NCBI GenBank assembly: GCA_947566125.1 | Contig: CANOIR010000001.1 | Location: forward strand, 55,774-119,773 | Length of the DNA stretch: 64,000 bases | Direction of reading: 5' to 3' | From: an uncultured Ruminococcus sp. | GTDB taxonomy: Bacteria; Bacillota; Clostridia; Oscillospirales; Ruminococcaceae | In this document: in pieces, positions 1-7,714 of the stretch | How the letters are laid out: each line of letters begins with the position of its first letter | Numbering within the stretch: position 1 is the first letter of the stretch | Position numbers and translations under genes: made by a program | Notes under the pieces: model-generated | Database searches by the model: none | Told to the model about the DNA's origin: nothing | What the model saw: only the letters and a program-made list of their open reading frames with translations

Positions 1-1932
1 CAATTCATATGGTACCCATCCATATCCATCAATATAGTATTCGCACCAAGCATGTGCTGCCGAATCCGGAATACTTACAACAACTGAACCATCGTCACTT
101 TTATCACCATTTGCAATTATATCAGCAGATACGATGTATCCTTCACAATATCGTGTAGGAATTCCGAAATATCTTGCAATTACTGCACCAGCTGTAGCAA
201 AATGCATACAGTAGCCTTTATTGTTTTCCAATAAGAAATAATTTACAAAATCACGTGTGGACGGTGTTTCTCCGGGTGACAGCGTGTATTCACTTGTATC
301 AGAAAGATATTTACGTATTGCTGCAAGGATTTTTAATGAATCTTCGCTTTCTGCAGCTTCATAAACTTCCTGTGGCAGTGAAGCATAAACTTTATCAAGT
401 CCTTCTGAAGAAAATGGTACAGTATAGGTATCGTGAACAAATTGCCTGTATGCATAACTTTCAGTTAATGATGCTTGAAGTGCCTGTGCTTTATATTTAG
501 AATTTTCTATATAAGGCGAATCAAGAGATGATACATATATTGATTCCTGAGATGTATCAATATCAAGATTGCTAAAAAATTCAGCTGTTGATGGATCATT
601 GAAATTAAAACCATTAGTTGGCAGATAATAATGATTCATAGGCATTGATGATATATTATAAAAATTCTGCATGAGTGATATTGAATAACTATATTCATCT
701 TTATTTTTTCCAACAGAACAGCTGGTGTCATGTAAATATGAATAATTCTGTCCATATGCTGCATAAGGAAGAAGTGTTGATTCTGATTTTTGCAAAGACT
801 TTATTTTTATAGAAGCATTTGTATCTTCACCATATATATTTTGATTATTCATAAAAGGCAAAATCTGGGGTACACATTCAAATTTTGAAAACAATGCATC
901 AAGCTCTTCGTTCTTTTTCCATTCATCTTCTGGAAGTGATTCCCATTTGTTGTCCTCATAAATAGAACCAGTGAAGTTTTTTAGATATAAGCTTTGATTT
1001 ATTGGTTCACTTAATGTTATTTGAACGTTATCCTCATTGCGATATTTAATATTGCTTTTAGTGCCTAGTTTACGTGTATCAGGGTCGTTTATAAGACCAA
1101 GTGATATGCCAATATTATTTACGCTTTTTACAAAGTCTTCCCATTTAAAGTTTTCAATGCTTTCACGCATTTCATCTCTTTTATTTTGTATTTTTTTATC
1201 TGTTGTTAAATTGAATGCATTACAAAGCATAACTGAAATTAAAACTGCCGCAACAGTAACCGCCAGCATTGCAATACCGCAATTTGCTATATTGGCATTT
1301 TGCAAAGCCTTTTTTCCGCTTCTGCTGTATGATGCGATCTGTATTGAAAGAACGCAAAACCATGTAACAACGAGAATCAATATTGATGGAATATTCATTT
1401 TTAAGCCTTCATAAAGACCAAATTCAATCGGAATGAATGTAAGCAAAAAATAAAATATAAAATAAGGCTTTCTTATAACCACCCGAGCTATAAGACTGCA
1501 AAGAATTATTGAAGTACAGCAAATAAACCATAACATATCAATATCAATTGAAAGCGTGCTTTTTAATTCAAAGAATTGTGTTTCTGTATGATGAGCTACA
1601 CAATAATATAAATTATAAATATATTTAAATCCCGAAATAAAAGGAGCACGTTTCCAAAAAGTGAGTAATATGCCTATAAAAAGAGGAGTATATCCTATAA
1701 AATGCATTTTTTTGGGCATAAGACTAAAAACACTTGTACTTAAAACAGATAGGCACGTTACAGTCCAAAATAACATTTTGTTATATTCTTCAAAATGTAT
1801 CATTGAAAAACATACAGAAAATGTGCATATAGAACCGACTAAAGCAATCAGTATAAGAAGTATAGGCTTAATAGAAATTGCATTATGTTTTGTAGTTATA
1901 ACAATGTTTTGTCTTACCTGAAATTCATTCAT
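1..1932 (-). CDS. Membrane-anchored transglutaminase-like protein (partial, C-terminus off the left edge)
   Basis: The start is the ATG at 1932, behind a GGAGGTGA ribosome site; a nearby ATG at 1928 hits a stop after four codons. About the first 200 residues hold several hydrophobic segments, followed by a long extracellular region and a transglutaminase-like core. The catalytic Cys lies near residue 575 in GYCMHFATAGAVIARYFG, the His near 627 in HAWCEY, and the Asp near 635 in IDGYGWVPYE. The frame is open to base 1, so the C-terminus, often a further membrane segment in TgpA/YebA relatives, is not visible. The start overlaps the stop of the DUF58 gene by 4 nt (ATGA). MoxR, DUF58 and transglutaminase genes commonly form one operon, thought to process cell-surface proteins. 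The exact substrate is unknown. Confidence 0.88.
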   Translation of the reverse strand, partial: MNEFQVRQNIVITTKHNAISIKPILLILIALVGSICTFSVCFSMIHFEEYNKMLFWTVTCLSVLSTSVFSLMPKKMHFIGYTPLFIGILLTFWKRAPFISGFKYIYNLYYCVAHHTETQFFELKSTLSIDIDMLWFICCTSIILCSLIARVVIRKPYFIFYFLLTFIPIEFGLYEGLKMNIPSILILVVTWFCVLSIQIASYSRSGKKALQNANIANCGIAMLAVTVAAVLISVMLCNAFNLTTDKKIQNKRDEMRESIENFKWEDFVKSVNNIGISLGLINDPDTRKLGTKSNIKYRNEDNVQITLSEPINQSLYLKNFTGSIYEDNKWESLPEDEWKKNEELDALFSKFECVPQILPFMNNQNIYGEDTNASIKIKSLQKSESTLLPYAAYGQNYSYLHDTSCSVGKNKDEYSYSISLMQNFYNISSMPMNHYYLPTNGFNFNDPSTAEFFSNLDIDTSQESIYVSSLDSPYIENSKYKAQALQASLTESYAYRQFVHDTYTVPFSSEGLDKVYASLPQEVYEAAESEDSLKILAAIRKYLSDTSEYTLSPGETPSTRDFVNYFLLENNKGYCMHFATAGAVIARYFGIPTRYCEGYIVSADIIANGDKSDDGSVVVSIPDSAAHAWCEYYIDGYGWVPYEL

Positions 1933-3134
1933 TCACGAATCACCTCCATTGTTGAGAGCTTTTTTAAATTCTCTGAGATAGATTCTTCTCTTATAAAAAT
2001 AATATTTTTATTTTCAGAAGAATTCTGTGATAGTGATGAAGGATTCGATGTGATAATATAAAAGTGATTATTATAAAATGTTTTAAAGCATCTTTCAATT
2101 TCATTAACAGCAAAATTAGGTGTGCAGTAGTATATGGCATTAGTAGAATGTATAGCCAATAAATCAGAAGCTTGTGTAAGAAGTTCTTTTGAATCCTCAA
2201 CAGGTAGATTTGAAAGTAATATTGTAAAACAATCATTCAGCTCTGATATGGAATGAATGTCATTCCATACAAGTTTTTGTGACTTTTCGGATAACCAATA
2301 TATCACAACAGGAACTTCTTGTTTTACAAGTGCCATAGAAAGAGAATAAGCAGCTTCCAAAGTAGAATCCATTAAATCAGCAGATGGATTGCTTGCATTT
2401 GAATAATCAATCAAAATAGCTGCTCGCTGTTTTATAGGCAAACTATATTCTTTTACCCACATTGTATCAGTACGGCTGCTTAATTTCCAGTGAATACGTT
2501 TTGGCATATCACCGGGATGATATTCACGAATGCGATAAATTTCAGATGGATCATCTCCGGAATGAAGTTTTGAATAAACATTACTTTCTTCATCTGTTAC
2601 ACTGCATGGAACATGAATTTTATAGTTAAGCTCTGTACCGGATGGTAATGTTAAAACAGATATAGATTGAGTTTTGCGTATGCTCTTTTTTAATAATCTT
2701 ATATAATCAGTGATTTCAAATCGATTTAACTTTATTTCAGTCAATCCACAATGAGGTATAGTAATAGTTAATTCGACTATTGTAACATTTTTTGCCGACA
2801 CTGGAAACGTTACTGCAATAGGAATCTGTTCACCGGTTACAACGCTTGAACAAGTTAGTTTAGCAGCGGCTTTGCTTATAGGAAAAATACACTTGTTTTC
2901 TATTACAAGCTGAACAGTCTGAGGTTTGTTGCGATAATAAGAAACAACAGGAGTTTTTATTGATATATTAAGTCTGAATCTTATATACAGTAAAATTGTT
3001 TTTAAGAAGATAGGGAGCATTATAATAATGCATAAAAACAAAATTGAGAATTCACCTGAATATAAAACAGAAAAAAGAAGTGCAACAATAAGAATAATTG
3101 CATATGTGAATTTCATATAAAAAGTTTGTATCAT
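1929..3134 (-). CDS. DUF58 domain protein of a MoxR/transglutaminase operon
   Basis: A 401-residue protein with two N-terminal membrane helices (about residues 8-50), a beta-rich middle, and the DUF58 signature YRIREYHPGDMPKRIHWKLS around residues 203-221. The C-terminal part has a von Willebrand A-like start, AAILIDYSNAS, after the signature. The ATG at 3134 overlaps the stop of the upstream MoxR gene by 4 nt, and its own stop overlaps the next start in the same way, so the three genes are probably translationally coupled. DUF58 proteins are the usual partners of MoxR ATPases. The molecular role is not established; scaffolding or metal-dependent adhesion-like binding is inferred from the VWA-like fold. 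Confidence 0.88.
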   Translation of the reverse strand: MIQTFYMKFTYAIILIVALLFSVLYSGEFSILFLCIIIMLPIFLKTILLYIRFRLNISIKTPVVSYYRNKPQTVQLVIENKCIFPISKAAAKLTCSSVVTGEQIPIAVTFPVSAKNVTIVELTITIPHCGLTEIKLNRFEITDYIRLLKKSIRKTQSISVLTLPSGTELNYKIHVPCSVTDEESNVYSKLHSGDDPSEIYRIREYHPGDMPKRIHWKLSSRTDTMWVKEYSLPIKQRAAILIDYSNASNPSADLMDSTLEAAYSLSMALVKQEVPVVIYWLSEKSQKLVWNDIHSISELNDCFTILLSNLPVEDSKELLTQASDLLAIHSTNAIYYCTPNFAVNEIERCFKTFYNNHFYIITSNPSSLSQNSSENKNIIFIREESISENLKKLSTMEVIRE

Positions 3135-4096
3135 AATTTTACACCATCGGGACGTGGTACAGGTACTTTTCTTATAATATCCTGTATTACCTGCAATGCT
3201 GAACCGGAATTTCTGCTTTGTTCACGCATAACGATTCTGTGTACAAATACATCTTGACATATTGCAGCAATATCATCAGCTAAAACATAATCACGACCCC
3301 TCATGAAAGCCATTCCACGTGCTGCATCTGTAAGTGCCAATGTTCCACGTGGGCTTACACCAAGTAAAATTGCCGGATGATGTCTTGTTTCGTCTACAAG
3401 ACTTGCAATATAATGATAGATTTTAGGATTTATTGTTACTCTTGATACAGCTTCACGCATTTCTATAAGCATCTTAGCATCAACTATAGGCTGGATAGTA
3501 TCGATTGGATTGCCATTTTCCCTTGAACGCAGAATTTCTATTTCATGCTGCATATCCGGATAACCCATTTCTAAATGAAACATAAAACGATCCATCTGAG
3601 ATTCAGGGAGCATTTGAGTGCCTATAGAGCCGATAGGATTTTGTGTAGCAATAACAGTATGCGGCTGTGGCAAATGATATGTCACGCCGTCAACAGTAAC
3701 GTTTCCTTCCTCCATAACTTCAAGCAGAGCAGATTGAGTTTTGCTTGATGTACGATTTATTTCATCGGCAAGAAAAAGCTGGCAGAATAAAGCACCGGGT
3801 TGAAATTGAAACTTTTCAGTTTTTTTGTTGTATATTGAAAAGCCGGTTAAATCTGCCGGCAAAACATCTGGTGTGAACTGCACACGTTTACAGTCAAGAC
3901 GCATTGCTTTTGAAAATGCAAGTGCAAGAGTGGTTTTTCCTACGCCGGGCTTGTCTTCAATTAAAATATGACCTTTAGCTAGAATTGCCAAAAGAACCTT
4001 AGCTATCATTATATCCTTTCCTATTACAGCCTTCTTTACTTCAGCTATTATGCGGTTAATATATTTGCCGTATTCGGCTACATATGAATATTGCAT
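3131..4096 (-). CDS. MoxR-family AAA+ ATPase
   Basis: A cytoplasmic AAA+ ATPase of the MoxR/RavA group, 321 residues from the ATG at 4096. An in-frame TTG lies 15 nt upstream, but the GAAAGGAG ribosome site falls between the two and fixes the ATG. Walker A is KPGVGKTTLA, Walker B is LFLADEINRT, followed by the sensor region TQNPIGSIGTQMLPESQMDRF and the helical lid with SPRGTLALTDAARG. MoxR proteins act as chaperone-like ATPases for VWA-containing partners, here most likely the DUF58 protein immediately downstream. A promoter at 4154-4182 (minus strand) drives the operon. Confidence 0.93.
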   Translation of the reverse strand: MQYSYVAEYGKYINRIIAEVKKAVIGKDIMIAKVLLAILAKGHILIEDKPGVGKTTLALAFSKAMRLDCKRVQFTPDVLPADLTGFSIYNKKTEKFQFQPGALFCQLFLADEINRTSSKTQSALLEVMEEGNVTVDGVTYHLPQPHTVIATQNPIGSIGTQMLPESQMDRFMFHLEMGYPDMQHEIEILRSRENGNPIDTIQPIVDAKMLIEMREAVSRVTINPKIYHYIASLVDETRHHPAILLGVSPRGTLALTDAARGMAFMRGRDYVLADDIAAICQDVFVHRIVMREQSRNSGSALQVIQDIIRKVPVPRPDGVKL

Positions 4097-4153
4097 ATAG
4101 ACTCCTTTCAATAAATGGACATTGCAAAATATTTATTATAATCGTTATTTGAT

Positions 4154-4182
4154 ATTATACCATTTTTTATGCATTATTGCAA
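4154..4182 (-). promoter_or_regulatory. Sigma-A promoter of the MoxR operon
   Basis: Minus-strand TTGCAA (4177-4182) and TATAAT (4154-4159) are separated by 17 nt, about 58 nt upstream of the MoxR ATG. Confidence 0.7.
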
Positions 4183-4261
4183 TAGATATAATTTATAATT
4201 AGCTGAAAAATAAATACTGCTTCTAAAAGTATTTAAACATGCAATAATACATAAAATTATC

Positions 4262-4290
4262 TTGAAATAGTTTTGAAAATATGATATAAT
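4262..4290 (+). promoter_or_regulatory. Sigma-A promoter of the dockerin-amidase gene
   Basis: TTGAAA (4262-4267) and TATAAT (4285-4290) with a 17-nt spacer, 34 nt before the start codon. Confidence 0.7.
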
Positions 4291-4324
4291 AACTATGCAT
4301 TAAAACGAAACGAGGGAATATGTT

Positions 4325-5590
4325 ATGTTCAAAAAAATAATATCATCTGCATTAGGAATTTCACTTATATGTGCTGCGATCTCAGCACCGCATGCAGTAT
4401 ATGCTGACACAAAATCTAATTTTATTGAAAAATATATGATTTCTGATTCAGAAGATTATGGCGGCAAAATATTTTATAATGATAATAGCGATGCAGGATA
4501 TTTATATAAATCTACTAATCCTGTAAATTCGCCTGATGAAGTTCCTATAAATGAATCTATTATAGGTCTTGATGAAAGTATAGTAAAGATAATGATCGAT
4601 CCGGGACATTGCGGATATGAAAATCGTTCACCTGTATACAGTTCATATTATGAAAGCGTAATGACATGGAAACTTTCAAATTATCTGCAAGAAGAGTTAG
4701 AAGCTCTTGGTGCTCACGCAGACCTTACAAAGAGTTCCCTTGAGGAAGAACCGCCTCTTCAAGTACGAGGTCAAAAATCAAAAGGATATGATTTTTTCAT
4801 ATCGATACATAGCAATGCAGCATCATATAGTTCTATAGACAAGCCTGTTGCATTGTGCTATCAAAACCTTAGCTGGACAACTATTGACGATACAAGCAGA
4901 GAAATAGGCGGACTTCTGGCATCCAAGGTTGCAGAAGTGATGCAGACAAACCAAAAGGGAGAGATTTTTCAAAGACTTTCTGCGGAAGACCGTGATGGAA
5001 ACGGTGTATGGGATGATGAATGGTATGGCGTTTTATGCGGTTCGAGATATGTAAGCACTCCTGGTGTATTGCTTGAACATTCATTCCATACAAATTACAG
5101 AGCTACTGTATGGCTTAGTAATGATGATAATTTAAAAAAGCTGGCAAAAGAAGAAGCTGCTTTAATATTTAATTATTTTACAGAGAAAAAAGCAGAAGCA
5201 GGAATCACAGCACCAACTACCACTACAACTACTACAGAAATGACATTTGAAACAACTACAGAAACAACAACACCTGAAAAATCAACAAACACAACAGAAA
5301 CAACAACTACTACTGTAAGAATAGAACCTGTTCCTGTAGAAAATGGAATATTGGGAGATGTAGATGGTAATGGTTCTGTATCTATAAATGATGCGATTCT
5401 GGTGCTTGAATATTATTCAAGAAATGCAGCTGGATTAGAAGCAAAATTTATATGGTCTGCCGATGATTTAGAGAGTGAAAAAATGATTTTTAATGCTGCC
5501 GATATGAATAAAAATGGAACTATAAATATTGATGATGCTATTTCTATATTAAGTCTATATGCGGCAAATGCTGCTGGAAAAACTGAATAA
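4325..5590 (+). CDS. Secreted N-acetylmuramoyl-L-alanine amidase with a C-terminal dockerin
   Basis: A 421-residue exported enzyme predicted to cut the amide bond between MurNAc and L-Ala in peptidoglycan. Residues 1-28 are a signal peptide ending AVYA. The Amidase_3 domain spans about 88-290: Zn ligands H95 (IDPGHCG), E110 and H162 (ISIHSNAA), and catalytic E251 (LLEHSFHTN). A Thr-rich linker (about 296-331) leads to a type I dockerin (343-418) with two calcium-loop repeats, DVDGNGSVSINDAILVLEYY and DMNKNGTINIDDAISILSLY. The start at 4325 has GAGGG upstream; an ATG at 4319 is out of frame. The dockerin implies docking onto a cohesin-bearing scaffold, which is not in this window. A cell-wall hydrolase with a dockerin fits surface remodelling or lysis of other bacteria better than fibre degradation. 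Confidence 0.92.
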   Translation: MFKKIISSALGISLICAAISAPHAVYADTKSNFIEKYMISDSEDYGGKIFYNDNSDAGYLYKSTNPVNSPDEVPINESIIGLDESIVKIMIDPGHCGYENRSPVYSSYYESVMTWKLSNYLQEELEALGAHADLTKSSLEEEPPLQVRGQKSKGYDFFISIHSNAASYSSIDKPVALCYQNLSWTTIDDTSREIGGLLASKVAEVMQTNQKGEIFQRLSAEDRDGNGVWDDEWYGVLCGSRYVSTPGVLLEHSFHTNYRATVWLSNDDNLKKLAKEEAALIFNYFTEKKAEAGITAPTTTTTTTEMTFETTTETTTPEKSTNTTETTTTTVRIEPVPVENGILGDVDGNGSVSINDAILVLEYYSRNAAGLEAKFIWSADDLESEKMIFNAADMNKNGTINIDDAISILSLYAANAAGKTE

Positions 5591-5605
5591 ACGATCTGGC
5601 ACCAA

Positions 5606-5696
5606 CTCGACCGTCTTACGACCCATACTTTCAATTTTTAATCATTTACAAAATAAAAAATGCTGTTGCAACTTAAATCTTTGCAACAGCATTTTT
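5606..5696 (+). repeat. Composite intergenic repeat, short copy (CTCGACC block plus hairpin)
   Basis: This copy starts 15 nt after the dockerin-amidase stop. The block 5606-5650 begins CTCGACCGTCTTACGACCC and ends in TTTTTAATCATTT. It matches, at roughly 80 percent by eye, the reverse complement of 42419-42463. In both places a GCTGTTGCAAC hairpin with a nearly identical loop follows in the same orientation. The 42-kb copy carries about 85 extra nt between block and hairpin. Confidence 0.7.
5656..5696. terminator. Bidirectional terminator, GCTGTTGCAA family
   Basis: Perfect 16-bp inverted repeat (arms 5656-5671 and 5681-5696, 9-nt loop) with A-runs and T-runs on both sides. It lies between the convergent amidase (+) and DUF368 (-) genes. 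Confidence 0.9.
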
Positions 5697-5716
5697 GGGT
5701 TTACTTATTATAAAAT

Positions 5717-6640
5717 TCAAGCATTATTCTTTTCTTTCTTTTCCATGATAAAGCTTAAAAATTCAAGAACTGCAAGTACAACTCCGCCAATAATAAATGG
5801 CAGGATCAGAATAGGGTCACTTATTACATGAGAAATAGAAAGCGGTTCAAGAGCAGCTCCATCAACTGTATCAAGTGTTGTTGGACCTTGTGTTATAGCG
5901 TAAAGAGAACCTATCATTAAACCAATTATAGTGTACATACTCTGATGACGATACTTTACCAAAGCACGATTAACAGCCTTTATAATCACGATCACTCCGG
6001 TTATTATTCCCAATCCTAATGCACATATATAAGGAAGAGATTCAAAGCTTTCCATTTTTAATATTGATGAGATAGCTGTGGTTGTTGGAACATATATTCC
6101 AAACGCAAGCAATATAGTTGAGCCTGAAATTCCCGGAAGAACCATTGCGGAAATAGCTACCATACCTGCAACGAATGTAAACAATATTGCTCCAATATTA
6201 AATCCTTCAAACGCAATTCCACCGCCGCCGATGGTTTTGCTCAAAATAGAAATTCCAACTACTATTGCCACGCCTATGAGCGTGAATGGAATACAGCTTA
6301 GATGATGCTGCATTGTTTTTCGTTCCTCATAGATCACAACCGGAATTGCAAAAAGTGTGAGACCAAAAAACAAGGAACTTACAACATATATATGAGATTC
6401 AAATATTTTTGAAAGAATAAGCATCGCACTCAAAAATCCTATTACCCATCCTATGCCAAGCTTAAGCAAGAATACAAGTGACTTTTTTCTTTCTTCTTTT
6501 GTGCCGCTTACAAGAGAATTTAATGCAAAAATAAATTTGTCATAAAATCCAAGAAGGAAAGCGATCGTTCCACCGGAAACACCCGGAACGCTGTCTGCCA
6601 GTGCCATACAAAGTCCACGAAACATATTTAATAATAGCAT
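5717..6640 (-). CDS. popT: DUF368 (PopT-type) undecaprenyl-phosphate translocase
   Basis: A polytopic membrane protein of 307 residues. The N-terminus MFRGLCMALADSVPGVSGGT is the DUF368 signature, and the half-repeat VLPGISGSTILLAFGIY near residue 170 is the matching second copy expected of this inverted-repeat family. Recent work assigns DUF368 proteins to flipping undecaprenyl phosphate back across the membrane, recycling the lipid carrier for peptidoglycan and teichoic acid synthesis. The ATG at 6640 has GGAGATG upstream. The gene lies 37 nt downstream of a PP2C phosphatase gene and shares its promoter. The family call is strong; the transport function is transferred from homologues. Confidence 0.88.
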   Translation of the reverse strand: MLLLNMFRGLCMALADSVPGVSGGTIAFLLGFYDKFIFALNSLVSGTKEERKKSLVFLLKLGIGWVIGFLSAMLILSKIFESHIYVVSSLFFGLTLFAIPVVIYEERKTMQHHLSCIPFTLIGVAIVVGISILSKTIGGGGIAFEGFNIGAILFTFVAGMVAISAMVLPGISGSTILLAFGIYVPTTTAISSILKMESFESLPYICALGLGIITGVIVIIKAVNRALVKYRHQSMYTIIGLMIGSLYAITQGPTTLDTVDGAALEPLSISHVISDPILILPFIIGGVVLAVLEFLSFIMEKKEKNNA

Positions 6641-6677
6641 TTTTACATCTCCATTTTCATCGTTTTAATTATTTATT

Positions 6678-7484
6678 TTATAATATTTCAATTACAATAG
6701 CAGTAACATTATCTGTACCGCCTGCTTCAAGAGCCATATTTACAAGAGCTTGGGCATGATCATTTTGCTCAGGGTCTGATAATATTTCATAAAGTGTAAG
6801 ATCACTACACATATCGGTAAGACCATCTGAACAAAGCAGAAATTTCATTCCCTTTTTTAATAAAATAGGCGGTTGTGCTGTGGCACTAAGTCCGTTTTTA
6901 GCTTTGTCCTCACCCAAAAAATGCATAAGTTTATTTCTATCATAACTCATTTCAGCTTGTTCAGGTGTATATACACCATTTTGAAGCATTTCTGCTGCTA
7001 ATGTTTGATCTTTTGTCAATGCATATAAATCAAAGCCATCATAAAGATATATACGACTGTCGCCAATATAAAAAGGGTATGCATAATTTCCCTTGAACAG
7101 CAGCATTACAAGAGTAGTACCGCTATTGCCACAATTCCTTTGAGAAATCATATCACAAATACGGTCATTAGCATCAGTTGTATATGCAGAAACTGCCTGA
7201 TTCAGCAAATTTTTTTTTGATTTTTTTATATCCTGACAATGTTCTTTTAAAGTTTCAACAGCAAGTGCCGAAGCGTCCTCACCATATGATTCACCTCCCA
7301 TTCCATCGCAAACTGCAAATATATGACTCGTAAGTTTCATTTTATCAGTAGATATATAATTATCAATCTGAGGATTAGGATTTACAATGCCATCTGCAAA
7401 AAAATTATCTTCATTATTTGTTCGCACTTTGCCTTGATTGGAAACCGCATATGCCTGTATATATAGACGTTTTGAACGGAACAC
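6678..7484 (-). CDS. PP2C-family serine/threonine phosphatase
   Basis: A 268-residue soluble PPM/PP2C phosphatase. Metal-binding motifs are visible in order: NNEDNFF, AVCDGMGGESYGEDAS, GDSRIYLYDG, LLCSDGLTDM and the terminal GGTDNVTAIVI. The start is a GTG at 7484, eight nt after GGAGG; the nearby ATG is out of frame. PrpC/Stp enzymes usually sit beside a PASTA-domain kinase, which they oppose. No kinase is next door here and the only operon partner is the DUF368 carrier gene. The substrate is unknown. Confidence 0.93.
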   Translation of the reverse strand: MFRSKRLYIQAYAVSNQGKVRTNNEDNFFADGIVNPNPQIDNYISTDKMKLTSHIFAVCDGMGGESYGEDASALAVETLKEHCQDIKKSKKNLLNQAVSAYTTDANDRICDMISQRNCGNSGTTLVMLLFKGNYAYPFYIGDSRIYLYDGFDLYALTKDQTLAAEMLQNGVYTPEQAEMSYDRNKLMHFLGEDKAKNGLSATAQPPILLKKGMKFLLCSDGLTDMCSDLTLYEILSDPEQNDHAQALVNMALEAGGTDNVTAIVIEIL

Positions 7485-7542
7485 AGCATTTACCTCCTTT
7501 TATTATAACAATAAACAATATAAATATTGTTGTATTTATATT

Positions 7543-7571
7543 ATTTTACCAGAACATATTATTTTTGTCAA
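7543..7571 (-). promoter_or_regulatory. Promoter of the PP2C-popT operon
   Basis: Minus-strand TTGACA (7566-7571) and TAAAAT (7543-7548) with a 17-nt spacer, 58 nt upstream of the GTG start. Confidence 0.7.
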
Positions 7572-7648
7572 CCGCTGTAAATTCTTTTTTTAAAATTTTA
7601 TATTTAAAAAATATAGTAAAAATATTTGAACATCTAATAATCATAAAG

Positions 7649-7677
7649 TTGACAAAGTCATTTTGTTTTGTTATAAT
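7649..7677 (+). promoter_or_regulatory. Consensus promoter of the GH3 lipoprotein gene
   Basis: TTGACA (7649-7654), 17-nt spacer, TATAAT (7672-7677): a full consensus match, 37 nt before the ATG. Confidence 0.85.
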
Positions 7678-7714
7678 ATTGTAATAATAGAAATTTTTAT
7701 CTGTGAGGCATATT

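Noticed and set aside
5211..5316. Tandem repeat of ACA/ACT triplets as a non-coding repeat
   Set aside because: It encodes the Thr-rich linker of the dockerin-amidase in frame; the same applies to 38990-39110 in the peptidase.
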